Shown here: piece after piece, positions 52,674 through 59,498 of the stretch
Layout: every line of letters begins with the position of its first letter
Numbering within the stretch: position 1 is the first letter of the stretch
IMG/VR virus record: IMGVR_UViG_3300031999_000017
Span: 1-62,651 of that record
DNA length: 62,651 nt
Source: a virus
Strand: one strand, 5' to 3'
Translations under genes and position numbers: made by a program
Notes under the pieces: model-generated
Seen by the model: the letters and a program-made list of their open reading frames with translations, nothing else
The model's database searches: none
What the model was told of the DNA's origin: nothing

Positions 52674-52928
52674 ATGAAATCATCTTTTTTTACATTAAAT
52701 TCAAAGGACTTTACTAGAGGCCTATTTATTGCGGTACTATCTGCTGTAGTTACGTTTTTATACACTTGCATCCAAGCTGGTAATTTTGTTATTGATTGGA
52801 GTGCAATTGGTATGGCAGCTCTCTCGGCTGCATTGGCTTACATTACTAAAAACCTTTTAACCAATTCTAATGATGAATTGCTGAAAAAGGAGGTGTCTGC
52901 CAGCAGTTCAGAAAATCCAAATACATAA
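52674..52928 (+). CDS. holin-like protein
   Basis: An 84-aa protein with two membrane segments (about 16-33, FIAVLSAVVTFLYTCI, and about 44-60, AIGMAALSAALAYI) and a hydrophilic C-terminus. The KDFTRGLFIAVLSA start and DW....ALAYITKNLLTNS pattern match small holins of Bacteroidota phages, which open the inner membrane so that the endolysin can reach peptidoglycan. Second gene of the lysis cassette. Confidence 0.75.
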   Translation: MKSSFFTLNSKDFTRGLFIAVLSAVVTFLYTCIQAGNFVIDWSAIGMAALSAALAYITKNLLTNSNDELLKKEVSASSSENPNT

Positions 52929-52930
52929 TA

Positions 52931-53527
52931 ATGAAATCAAATAGTCTGGTTTGCGCTTTTTTAATAGTTGTATTATCCATATCCTACTCTTGCAACATTC
53001 AAAAGAGGGTTGAAAAACAACAGAAAATATTTGATAATATTGGACGCAAGTGGTTGAAATCACACCCTTGCGCCAATGATAGTTTTACTATCTATGTCCC
53101 CGGAAAGAGAGATTCCATACCCATTGAAATTCCAATAATAATTATTGATAGCAATTATACGAAAAAACAGTTGGACAGCTTGCGTATTGAAATGCAGAAA
53201 ATATATTCAACTCCAACAGAAATATGCACTGAAGAAATGGCTAGAGCGTATAAGCTCGGATACAATACCGCAGAGAAAAAATGGAAAGATAAACTCGGTC
53301 AAATAAAAGTTGCCGTTCCTGTAGTTGATACGCTAAAAATAACACTTAAAGATAAGCAGGCGATACAACTGCTTCAAGATGATTTAGCTACCAGTAAAGA
53401 AAATATAAACAGATTAACCATAGATGGAATGAATTGCGCAAGCAAGAAGGATAAATGGTGGTTGTGGTTTGTAATAACCTTTATTTTGTTGAGTGGTAGC
53501 CTTTACTTTAATCTGAAAAAATTATAA
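52931..53527 (+). CDS. spanin candidate with lipobox and C-terminal membrane segment
   Basis: A 198-aa protein with a signal peptide ending in a Cys (hydrophobic AFLIVVLSISYSC, Cys21), a helical periplasmic part (about 22-170), and a C-terminal membrane segment (KWWLWFVITFILLSGSLYF, about 177-195). A lipid anchor in the outer membrane plus a C-terminal inner membrane anchor is the layout of a unimolecular spanin such as T1 gp11, which fuses both membranes in the last lysis step. Location between holin and endolysin supports this. Confidence 0.65.
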   Translation: MKSNSLVCAFLIVVLSISYSCNIQKRVEKQQKIFDNIGRKWLKSHPCANDSFTIYVPGKRDSIPIEIPIIIIDSNYTKKQLDSLRIEMQKIYSTPTEICTEEMARAYKLGYNTAEKKWKDKLGQIKVAVPVVDTLKITLKDKQAIQLLQDDLATSKENINRLTIDGMNCASKKDKWWLWFVITFILLSGSLYFNLKKL

Positions 53528-53530
53528 GCT

Positions 53531-53980
53531 ATGGCTTTAGGAAAAGATGCTTTAAAAGTTGCAGCCACACAAGTCGGCAAGTGCGAGAATCCGCTCGGCT
53601 CTAACTGGGGCACGCCAGTAAAAGACTATTTAGCTTCGGTGTGTATAGGTTTCCCTGCTTCTTGGTGTATGGCTTTTGTATATTGGTGCTTTGAACAAGC
53701 GAAAAAGGAAGGGCAGAATCCGCTGATTAAAACTGGAGGCGTATTGATGGCTTGGAATAAAGCTGACAAGAAATATAAGGTAACAGAGTGTCAAGCAGGA
53801 GATATATTTATAATGGACTTCGGTAAGGGGCTTGGACATACCGGCATAGTTGAAAAAGTAGATGAAAATTTCATATACACAATAGAAGGGAATACTAATG
53901 ATAGCGGCAGCAGGGAGGGTATAATGGTTTGCCGAAAGCAAAGACTGAAGAAGAAGATAAAAGGGTATTTAAGATATTAG
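53531..53980 (+). CDS. endolysin, CHAP-type amidase/peptidase
   Basis: A 149-aa protein made of one NlpC/P60-CHAP-like domain. SWCMAFVYWC carries the catalytic Cys46, GHTGIVE the His103, and TIEGNTN the third polar residue (Glu119 or Asn121). The start, ALKVAATQVGKCENPLG, is the usual N-terminal helix of this family. There is no signal peptide, so export depends on the holin. It would cut peptidoglycan peptide bonds. Last gene of the late block, followed by a bidirectional terminator. Confidence 0.85.
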   Translation: MALGKDALKVAATQVGKCENPLGSNWGTPVKDYLASVCIGFPASWCMAFVYWCFEQAKKEGQNPLIKTGGVLMAWNKADKKYKVTECQAGDIFIMDFGKGLGHTGIVEKVDENFIYTIEGNTNDSGSREGIMVCRKQRLKKKIKGYLRY

Positions 53981-54006
53981 TTTATGGCTTTAGTTTTAGG
54001 ATAAGA

Positions 54007-54038
54007 AAAAAACCCCCATGTTTCTACATGAGGGTTTT
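54007..54038. terminator. terminator between late block and right-end cluster
   Basis: AAAACCCCCATG and CATGAGGGTTTT form a 12-bp stem with one mismatch and a short loop, flanked by A-run and T-run. It can serve both the rightward lysis genes and the leftward cluster that converges here. Confidence 0.85.
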
Positions 54039-54043
54039 AAATT

Positions 54044-54130
54044 TTAATTATCTAATTTTTTTTGTAGATAGGTCGCGATAACTATTAGTACAAAACAAAC
54101 AATTATCATTATTACTGGGTATCTGCGCAT
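54044..54130 (-). CDS. 28-aa single-span membrane peptide
   Basis: A short frame from ATG (54130) to TAA (54044): MRRYPVIMIIVCFVLIVIA and a basic KKLDN end. One membrane span with positive ends, like other tiny genes in this cluster (59250, 61741, 61830). Its stop lies at the terminator edge. No AACC leader is present, so it is less certain than its neighbours. Confidence 0.45.
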   Translation of the reverse strand: MRRYPVIMIIVCFVLIVIATYLQKKLDN

Positions 54131-54144
54131 AGTAGGTAGTTTAA

Positions 54145-54345
54145 TTAATAATCTATTTGATTCATGCTATTGGACACAAACTTCAACTTGGTCTTAGTAA
54201 AGCTATCCCATAGCGACATGATCCTTTGAGCATTATTAATTCCTTCGCGAGATTGATACAGCCTTGATACATTAAATTGCTTGCACCATTCATTGTAGTT
54301 AGGGCGGTCGGTTGGATAAATAGTTTTTACATTTAGATTTTGCAT
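54145..54345 (-). CDS. small hypothetical protein
   Basis: A 66-aa basic protein (MQNLNVKTIYPTDRPNYNEWCKQFNVSR...). The leader has AACC 15 bases before the ATG, the cluster-wide signature, which supports the start. No family recognised. Confidence 0.65.
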   Translation of the reverse strand: MQNLNVKTIYPTDRPNYNEWCKQFNVSRLYQSREGINNAQRIMSLWDSFTKTKLKFVSNSMNQIDY

Positions 54346-54371
54346 ATCAGTATATTTAATGGTTAATGAAA

Positions 54372-54677
54372 TTATATTACTACATTTATTTCACTGGGTG
54401 GTGGCGGTAGTTCATCACCAACTATTCTTTCAGCTATTTCTTTCAAGCTATAATAGTCATAAATATCATAGATATAAAGTCGCGCTAGTTGCTCTTCATC
54501 TAAATAAAACCGCTCAATATCTGGGTTGCCAAAGTAATTATAGAAAACAAAATCATGGAGATTCTGAAATACAATAGCTTCGCCATCCTTTATAAATACA
54601 TGAATAGCATTACCATTATTATCGTGGCGTACTTCGTAAAGTTCGTCCGCTTTTCTAAGATGTTCGTTGTGTGTCAT
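54372..54677 (-). CDS. small acidic hypothetical protein
   Basis: A 101-aa protein (MTHNEHLRKADELYEVRHDNNGN...) with a mixed alpha/beta pattern and a Pro-rich end (DELPPPPSE). AACC lies 15 bases before the ATG. Part of the leftward early-type cluster; function unknown. Confidence 0.65.
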   Translation of the reverse strand: MTHNEHLRKADELYEVRHDNNGNAIHVFIKDGEAIVFQNLHDFVFYNYFGNPDIERFYLDEEQLARLYIYDIYDYYSLKEIAERIVGDELPPPPSEINVVI

Positions 54678-54687
54678 AAAATAAAAT

Positions 54688-54882
54688 TTATTGGTTATTT
54701 AATATGGTTTTTATGTAGGTCGCATCATCATCAGATACCTCCGGCTCAAAAACAAAAGTATCTCCTATTTTAAATACGACACTTTCCATGCACATTACAA
54801 GCTGCTTGTCGGCTGTCTTAGTTATTATAACTTCCCAAGCATCATCAGCAGTTCTTTCAATTAATATTATTACGGTTATCAT
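54688..54882 (-). CDS. small beta-rich hypothetical protein
   Basis: A 64-aa protein with alternating strands (MITVIILIERTADDAWEVIITKTADKQLVM...) and an acidic end. AACC-N15-ATG leader, with a TTTAAATTAATTAAC stretch. Unknown function. Confidence 0.65.
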   Translation of the reverse strand: MITVIILIERTADDAWEVIITKTADKQLVMCMESVVFKIGDTFVFEPEVSDDDATYIKTILNNQ

Positions 54883-54899
54883 GTTAATTAATTTAAAGG

Positions 54900-55304
54900 T
54901 TATCCAAATATCACTTCTCCAATAAACACCGATTGCAGTATTACATCAGCGCTCACAGCATCATCATTGCCGTTTACCATATCCAGTAGATGATTTGCAG
55001 GCGCTTCTTGTACTTTCTTGTGGACATCATCCAATGTAATTGTCCATCTATCTTCGCCGCCTTCTTCATCCAGTAGAGTAAGCTTGTTGCCATCCTTCAG
55101 CACCTGCATCAAAACATCTTCATAGCAAACCACACCTATCTTTGCTGCTGTTGCTTCTTTAAATATGTTTTCTTTGGCTGCCTTATAATCTTTGTCGTTC
55201 ACATCTAACGTCAAGCCATAGCCGCTACAAATGTAATCAAGACCATTGCATAAAGCATTGTGGAAGTATTCTTCGGATTCCGCCGCTGTTAAGATCAGTT
55301 TCAT
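54900..55304 (-). CDS. hypothetical protein
   Basis: A 134-aa acidic protein, helical at the N-terminus (MKLILTAAESEEYFHNALCNGLDYI) with a beta part around residues 70-95 (GNKLTLLDEEGGEDRWTI). It looks like a small globular intracellular protein of a kind I have seen in Bacteroidota mobile elements, without known role. AACC-N15-ATG leader. Confidence 0.65.
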   Translation of the reverse strand: MKLILTAAESEEYFHNALCNGLDYICSGYGLTLDVNDKDYKAAKENIFKEATAAKIGVVCYEDVLMQVLKDGNKLTLLDEEGGEDRWTITLDDVHKKVQEAPANHLLDMVNGNDDAVSADVILQSVFIGEVIFG

Positions 55305-55314
55305 AAAATAAAAT

Positions 55315-55689
55315 TTAGAGGTTATTAATTAAATTCGGTGTTTCCCATTCAGTCCAGTAGATTACATCATCATGATACGCTGATTGAATGTCCTCGTATT
55401 CTTGAGAAATACACCAAGCGAGCGCGTCCTTTTCATATTTAAAATAATGCTCCCCATCATTTGCTACCCAACCTTCCACCATCTCTTCGCCAGTAATGGA
55501 ACACACTCTTACTCCATCGTCCTCCGATTCAACGATGATAGTTTCTCCTACAACATTGCATTGCTCCATCTCCTTCTGATAAACAGCATCACCAAGCTCT
55601 TTAAATTTAACCTTAGCATCTTCGCTATCTTCAGCCTCAACTACAACTTCAGTTACATAAGTCCTACTCATGATAATTTTGTGTTTCAT
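55315..55689 (-). CDS. hypothetical protein
   Basis: A 124-aa acidic protein (MKHKIIMSRTYVTEVVVEAEDSEDAKVKFKELG), whose start resembles a ferredoxin-like strand-helix-strand found in small phage proteins. It is the first gene after a good predicted promoter (55722-55754); its AACC leader lies inside the predicted 26-base untranslated region, which is key evidence that AACC is a translation and not a promoter element. Confidence 0.65.
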   Translation of the reverse strand: MKHKIIMSRTYVTEVVVEAEDSEDAKVKFKELGDAVYQKEMEQCNVVGETIIVESEDDGVRVCSITGEEMVEGWVANDGEHYFKYEKDALAWCISQEYEDIQSAYHDDVIYWTEWETPNLINNL

Positions 55690-55721
55690 AATAATAGATT
55701 TAAAGGTTAAGAAATATTGTG

Positions 55722-55754
55722 CAAAGCTAACATAGTATTTTAATTACGCATCAA
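55722..55754 (-). promoter_or_regulatory. predicted leftward promoter with TGCGTAA site
   Basis: Minus strand TTG (55752-55754) and TAGCTTTG (55722-55729), 22 bases apart, match the Bacteroidota consensus. A TGCGTAA site (minus strand, 55744-55750) lies between the two boxes, so a bound protein would block or shape the promoter. Confidence 0.6.
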
Positions 55755-55793
55755 GCACAAAGCTATTTGCAATTAATTTAACATGCTTACTGG

Positions 55794-56003
55794 TTATTGA
55801 ATACGAAACACTTTTACTTTGTTGCCTATTATTCTAGTAGCGTACTTAAAAGACGATTGCTGTCGCTTTATCATCTCCGATAAGTGTTTACGGAATATCG
55901 GCAATTTTTCTACATCAATGTCCAATATCATATCTTCTTTAAGCCCTAGCGTATCAAAAACTATTTTAGCAATTTGGTAGGTATTCGTTGTATTTTGTGC
56001 CAT
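55794..56003 (-). CDS. small hypothetical protein with near-leaderless start
   Basis: A 69-aa protein (MAQNTTNTYQIAKIVFDTLGLKEDM...) with helical N-terminus and a basic end. Unlike its neighbours it has no AACC leader; instead a TATCTTTG -7 box (minus strand 56008-56015) lies only four bases before the ATG, so the transcript would start at or next to the start codon. Function unknown. Confidence 0.65.
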   Translation of the reverse strand: MAQNTTNTYQIAKIVFDTLGLKEDMILDIDVEKLPIFRKHLSEMIKRQQSSFKYATRIIGNKVKVFRIQ

Positions 56004-56007
56004 ATTG

Positions 56008-56015
56008 CAAAGATA
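56008..56015 (-). promoter_or_regulatory. -7 box immediately before a start codon
   Basis: TATCTTTG on the minus strand, a full TAnnTTTG match, four bases before ATG 56003. No TTG at the usual -33 spacing is obvious; a TTACGCA-T-TGCGTAA palindrome occupies that position (56025-56039) and may bind an activator. Confidence 0.5.
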
Positions 56016-56024
56016 GTATTTTGC

Positions 56025-56039
56025 TTACGCATTGCGTAA
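56025..56039. promoter_or_regulatory. TTACGCA-N-TGCGTAA palindrome
   Basis: A perfect 7-bp inverted repeat with one central base, between the stop of one leftward gene and the -7 box of the next. Its half-site TGCGTAA also occurs near three or four other predicted promoters (60-66, 52370-52376, 55744-55750, 62263-62269), which suggests a regulator-binding site. Confidence 0.55.
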
Positions 56040-56843
56040 TTATTTGATAATAGGATTATCTATGTACTTCTTAATTAAACCTGCTTGCTCATAATTCTCC
56101 GCTTCAACAGCAAGTTCAAGCAGCCTATTCAATACATTAGCAGGGTAATCATTGTAAATAGTTCCCTTCTCATGAGCTAACTTAATACAAGTAGCAGTAT
56201 AGGTATCATCAATGTCATTATTTTCATCAATGTCCAGTAAATCATCAGTATAATACCTATCACTACCATCAATATCAATGGCTAATCTATAAGCCGCTTC
56301 GCTGCAATCAGCAGGCTGATATATGTACGTTGCTTTGCCGCCCAGTAGTTTGTATTCGCCTACATTCGCGCCGAAATCTTCATCAAAATATCTTACAAAT
56401 ATTTCAACTTCGGGATGAAGTTTGCTAAGTACCGCCATGGCTGCAATGGGTGTTGACCATGCAGATAAAAATTCAAAAGCATAATCATCCACTTTGTACA
56501 CATCATAAGCGCCCCATTTAGTGCCCCAATTATTGCAGCACCAGTCATACCAATTATTAGCGCCATACTTTTTAATCAGCTCATTTGACTTTCTTTCAGT
56601 CATAGGCTTGCGCATCAGATCCCATTCAGTTAGCTTGTTTTCCCTTTTCTTCCTGTTCCATTCTTTTACTTCTTCATTAGAAACAATTACAGCAGGGCTG
56701 TTGGTGTTTCTTAGCGCATTTGGTATAGGATAGTAGGCATCAATTTCAAATTCATATTTAGCGCCCTTTACGCTATCTAGTAGCTCTTTTACTTTGCTTT
56801 CTTTTCCATTAAAGCTTAAATGGTTTGTTACATGATTAGGCAT
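56040..56843 (-). CDS. Api92-like/DUF1281-type protein
   Basis: A 267-aa protein. MPNHVTNHLSFNGKESKVKELLDSV is a ferredoxin-like start; NWYDWCCNNWGTKWGAYDV (near residues 96-114) and FLSAWSTPI are the signature of the Api92-like family (DUF1281), small phage and plasmid proteins whose function is unknown. The C-terminal third is acidic with a tetratricopeptide-like helix pair. Leader ATAACAATTAAA is a one-base variant of the cluster motif. Confidence 0.75.
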   Translation of the reverse strand: MPNHVTNHLSFNGKESKVKELLDSVKGAKYEFEIDAYYPIPNALRNTNSPAVIVSNEEVKEWNRKKRENKLTEWDLMRKPMTERKSNELIKKYGANNWYDWCCNNWGTKWGAYDVYKVDDYAFEFLSAWSTPIAAMAVLSKLHPEVEIFVRYFDEDFGANVGEYKLLGGKATYIYQPADCSEAAYRLAIDIDGSDRYYTDDLLDIDENNDIDDTYTATCIKLAHEKGTIYNDYPANVLNRLLELAVEAENYEQAGLIKKYIDNPIIK

Positions 56844-56870
56844 AAGTTTTAAATTTAATTGTTATCAAAA

Positions 56871-57380
56871 TCAAGCAGTAAAAACATGTTTTATTGAGTG
56901 CTTTTCTTTAAGTAGTTCTATTGCTTCATTAAAACTAAGTTGCGCATCTAGTAAAAGCTGTCTTGTCATTTGCTCCTTCATTCCAAGTAGCTCAATGATA
57001 GTTTGCATAGTTTCGCCATCAATTTTTGCATTTTGCAAAATAGCGCAAGCAGTTTCAATGTTGCCCTTTTTTCTTGGGTAATCTATCTCAATTAACTTAC
57101 TGCATTTTTCAAGAAAATACCAATCAAGACAAGTGCTATGAGATACATGAAAATATCCCCATCTATTGTCTTTGCCGCTTTGCTCATATTTAATAGCTTC
57201 TTGGTATTCTTCTGAATCAATACACTGCTGATAAACCATAGTAATTAAATAGTCAGATACGCCAAGCATACCGCCCAATTCATCAGCGTATTCAGTTATC
57301 AATCTATTATAGTTTTCGCCCGATAATAATGCTATTAGCAGTTCGTAGTCTGCTTTTGTTCTTACTTCTTCGTGTGTCAT
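56871..57380 (-). CDS. hypothetical helical protein
   Basis: A 169-aa, nearly all-helical protein starting MTHEEVRTKADYELLIALLSGENY. I prefer ATG 57380: it follows the previous gene's stop by four bases and has AACC 14 bases upstream, while the longer open frame (to 57560) would overlap that gene entirely. The C-terminal helices (AKIDGETMQTIIELLGMKEQMTRQLLLDAQ) may form a bundle. Unknown function. Confidence 0.65.
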   Translation of the reverse strand: MTHEEVRTKADYELLIALLSGENYNRLITEYADELGGMLGVSDYLITMVYQQCIDSEEYQEAIKYEQSGKDNRWGYFHVSHSTCLDWYFLEKCSKLIEIDYPRKKGNIETACAILQNAKIDGETMQTIIELLGMKEQMTRQLLLDAQLSFNEAIELLKEKHSIKHVFTA

Positions 57381-57384
57381 AATT

Positions 57385-57597
57385 TTAGGATTTAGGTTCG
57401 TTATAAATTTTGTTACATTCTTCGCATCCGACATGGTTAACTTGCTCAATCTTTGCCCAATTACTTGACAGCATGGGCACGCCACATAATGTACGCCCAG
57501 TGAAATCTCCTGCCTTAGCAATGTGGCACTTGTCATTCCATACGTTACCTTTGTTTCCAAAGATATAATAACTTGTTTTTAGTTGTTCGGTAGTCAT
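57385..57597 (-). CDS. small putative zinc-binding protein
   Basis: A 70-aa protein with the ordered ligands KCHIAK, TLCGVPM and GCEECN, a pattern shared with small phage proteins that carry one zinc finger (HxxK...TLCG...CxxC). AACC-N16-ATG leader with the ATTAAAACTTAAAGCT run. A nucleic-acid or protein-binding adaptor is likely. Confidence 0.7.
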   Translation of the reverse strand: MTTEQLKTSYYIFGNKGNVWNDKCHIAKAGDFTGRTLCGVPMLSSNWAKIEQVNHVGCEECNKIYNEPKS

Positions 57598-57618
57598 AGC
57601 TTTAAGTTTTAATGGTTA

Positions 57619-57855
57619 TTAATAGCTTTTAAATTCGCCCAGTGTATTTTTTTCAAAGTGATGTTTAAGGTAATCAACAATACATTCATACAGCCCTTTA
57701 TCATCCGTATTAAACTCACTTAATTCAAAGTGATGGTAATAAGCGGGCAACACATCAAATTGCACATCATAGGGCTGTAAATTGAAATTCTTGTCGTACA
57801 ATTTCACTAAGCAACTGAATAAATAAATATCATAATTAGATGGGACACTGCTCAT
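57619..57855 (-). CDS. hypothetical protein
   Basis: A 78-aa acidic protein (MSSVPSNYDIYLFSCLVKLYDKNFNLQPYDVQ...), probably small and globular with a helical C-terminus (GLYECIVDYLKHHF). Leader TTAATCATTAAAACTT is a one-base variant of the cluster motif. No known family. Confidence 0.6.
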   Translation of the reverse strand: MSSVPSNYDIYLFSCLVKLYDKNFNLQPYDVQFDVLPAYYHHFELSEFNTDDKGLYECIVDYLKHHFEKNTLGEFKSY

Positions 57856-57866
57856 ATTTTTAAGTT

Positions 57867-58073
57867 TTAATGATTAATAAATAATTTTACCGGTATCAAA
57901 TTAAATTCTTCTTCGCTTTCGGGCTCATTGCCATCAGCTTCCCTTTCTTCATTATATGCCTTTAACCAACGCTCAAATTCGGCTTTGCTTTTTACCAAAC
58001 ATTCATACGTTTTATTTTGTCCATTTCCGTAGCGGTCATTGTATTGCACAATGAAATAGTTTTTTGTTTCCAT
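57867..58073 (-). CDS. hypothetical protein
   Basis: A 68-aa protein beginning NYFIVQYNDRYGNGQNKTYECLVKSKAEFERWLKAYNEERE: two strands then a helix, followed by an acidic loop (DGNEPESEEEFNLI). This strand-strand-helix plan is common in tiny phage proteins of unknown role. Preceded by the most canonical leader, ATAACCTTTAAAATTTAAA. Confidence 0.65.
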   Translation of the reverse strand: METKNYFIVQYNDRYGNGQNKTYECLVKSKAEFERWLKAYNEEREADGNEPESEEEFNLIPVKLFINH

Positions 58074-58084
58074 AATTTTAAATT

Positions 58085-58417
58085 TTAAAGGTTATTAAAT
58101 TCTTTTACCAATTTATTAAATGATACTTTTTTAAAGTCGTGGCAAACAACATTCATCCACTCAATAGCATCAAAAATAACTTCTTCATCTATTACCTGCT
58201 TATCTTCCCAGTCATGAAGCTCTTGTTTGCCTTCAGCAAGTTTATCCCACATGGCGCTATCAAAAGTAAATTTATCAACTTCGTTTTGATAGTATGTAGT
58301 AAGTAAATGGAAGCCGTTATGGTGAACGGTAACAATACTACCATTACTTGCAATAATAGTGGTATCATCGCCATCAGTTAGCACCGCATACTTTATAATT
58401 TTATTTTTTGATTCCAT
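58085..58417 (-). CDS. hypothetical protein
   Basis: A 110-aa protein with an N-terminal beta part (YAVLTDGDDTTIIASNGSIVTVHHNG) and helical C-terminal half. AACC-N15-ATG leader. No family recognised; part of the run of tightly spaced leftward genes (next stop 11 bases away). Confidence 0.65.
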   Translation of the reverse strand: MESKNKIIKYAVLTDGDDTTIIASNGSIVTVHHNGFHLLTTYYQNEVDKFTFDSAMWDKLAEGKQELHDWEDKQVIDEEVIFDAIEWMNVVCHDFKKVSFNKLVKEFNNL

Positions 58418-58434
58418 GATAAAAGTTTTAAAGG

Positions 58435-58653
58435 TTAATAAATAATAGTTTCCCCCAGTGGTTTTTCCTTATAGCTATATTCGTATTGATATGGCTCTAA
58501 GAAAGCATAGCCCAACAGCTCCGCAATATCGGCAACTTTGTACTTATGTTTCTTGTCATGGGATATACCCAAGCAGCCGCTTTTCAGTTCAAAAATAGTG
58601 TGGCTGATACCAAAGTTTCGCAGCGTTTCCGCTAATTTTAGTTTGTTTCGCAT
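58435..58653 (-). CDS. hypothetical protein
   Basis: A 72-aa protein (MRNKLKLAETLRNFGISHTIFELKSGCLGISHDKKHKYK...). Basic N-terminal half, acidic end. Leader CTAACCAAAAATTTGAGCC has AACC 13 bases from the ATG and ends in GCC, as do others near the right end (61683, 62210). Confidence 0.65.
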   Translation of the reverse strand: MRNKLKLAETLRNFGISHTIFELKSGCLGISHDKKHKYKVADIAELLGYAFLEPYQYEYSYKEKPLGETIIY

Positions 58654-58677
58654 GGCTCAAATTTTTGGTTAGGAAAT

Positions 58678-58923
58678 TTATTTCAATTCAAATATTTCGT
58701 TGATAAATTCAGAGCGCCAGTATCCGCCGCGCAAAAAATGATTCCGCAGCCATACCTTAGCTTCCGCGGGCTCAATATATATATCAGAATATTGTGCCAC
58801 TTTCGGATTGATTACAGCCAATATACATTCTTCCATAATCTTTTTATCAGTGTACAGTTTACTAATATCATCCAGTGAAAGTTTTACCGACTTGTTGCCG
58901 GAATTAATTTTGATAGTGTCCAT
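58678..58923 (-). CDS. hypothetical protein
   Basis: An 81-aa protein, MDTIKINSGNKSVKLSLDDISKLYTDKKIMEECI..., with two strands and helices and a late aromatic and basic stretch (AKVWLRNHFLRGGYWRSE). Leader TACCCTTTAAATTG, one base from the cluster motif. Function unknown. Confidence 0.65.
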   Translation of the reverse strand: MDTIKINSGNKSVKLSLDDISKLYTDKKIMEECILAVINPKVAQYSDIYIEPAEAKVWLRNHFLRGGYWRSEFINEIFELK

Positions 58924-58981
58924 AACTTTACAATTTAAAGGGTAAAAAAAATATGACTACAGCAGCGCCTCCAATAGTTAA

Positions 58982-59158
58982 TTATTCTTTTTTGTTGCGC
59001 TCAAATTTTTCTGATAGATATTGAATAAGATATTTAGCGTATGCGGTTAATAGCTCGTTATCTTCAAAAGTGAAAATATCTTTGCCAGTATCACATGCAA
59101 TTTTATACAGTTGTTTCAGCTCTTTATATTTTTTTTCAGTGAAATTTATTTCGCTCAT
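58982..59158 (-). CDS. small helical protein
   Basis: A 58-aa frame from ATG 59158 to TAA 58982: MSEINFTEKKYKELKQLYKI...FEDNELLTAYAKYLIQYL with a charged end. Leader TTAACCTATAAACTTTAATACC (AACC 16 bases before ATG) supports that the gene is real. Probably a helical hairpin. Unknown function. Confidence 0.65.
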   Translation of the reverse strand: MSEINFTEKKYKELKQLYKIACDTGKDIFTFEDNELLTAYAKYLIQYLSEKFERNKKE

Positions 59159-59249
59159 GGTATTAAAGTTTATAGGTTAAAAAATAAGCTCCGCATGATC
59201 ATTGCAACAGCCAGTAAAACAGCAGCGCAATAGCCCGAATAAATACGCG

Positions 59250-59366
59250 TTAATAGAATATAACTGCATAGCTATACAGCATTAAAAATAAAACCAACAG
59301 CATGAAAATAGCCCCAATAACGCGCGAAATATTGTTATCAATAATCAATTTTTTTATATTATTCAT
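59250..59366 (-). CDS. 38-aa single-span membrane peptide
   Basis: A short frame, MNNIKKLIIDNNISRV followed by a membrane helix (IGAIFMLLVLFLMLYSYAVIF) and an immediate stop. Leader GACTATTAAAAAAACTTCT is a weak variant of the cluster motif. Resembles other tiny membrane genes at 54044, 61741 and 61830. Confidence 0.5.
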   Translation of the reverse strand: MNNIKKLIIDNNISRVIGAIFMLLVLFLMLYSYAVIFY

Positions 59367-59443
59367 AGAAGTTTTTTTAATAGTCAAAAATTTGTTTTTT
59401 ATATGGCGCTCCACAGCGCGCCGTATATTTAAAAAGTTTAGGC

Positions 59444-59482
59444 AAAAGAAATGAGCTAACTAATTAAGTTAGCCCAATTTCT
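59444..59482 (-). terminator. terminator after the Ntn hydrolase gene
   Basis: GCTAAC/GTTAGC (59455-59460 and 59468-59473) form a perfect stem with a 7-base loop, extended by AGAAAT/ATTTCT after a small internal loop; on the minus strand it ends in TTTCTTTT. It would end the leftward amidoligase/hydrolase transcript. Confidence 0.7.
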
Positions 59483-59498
59483 ACCATTTAACAGCCAG

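Noticed and set aside
57381-57560. N-terminal extension of the protein at 56871-57380
   Set aside because: It would overlap the 70-aa zinc-finger gene almost fully in another frame, and the ATG at 57380 has a proper leader.
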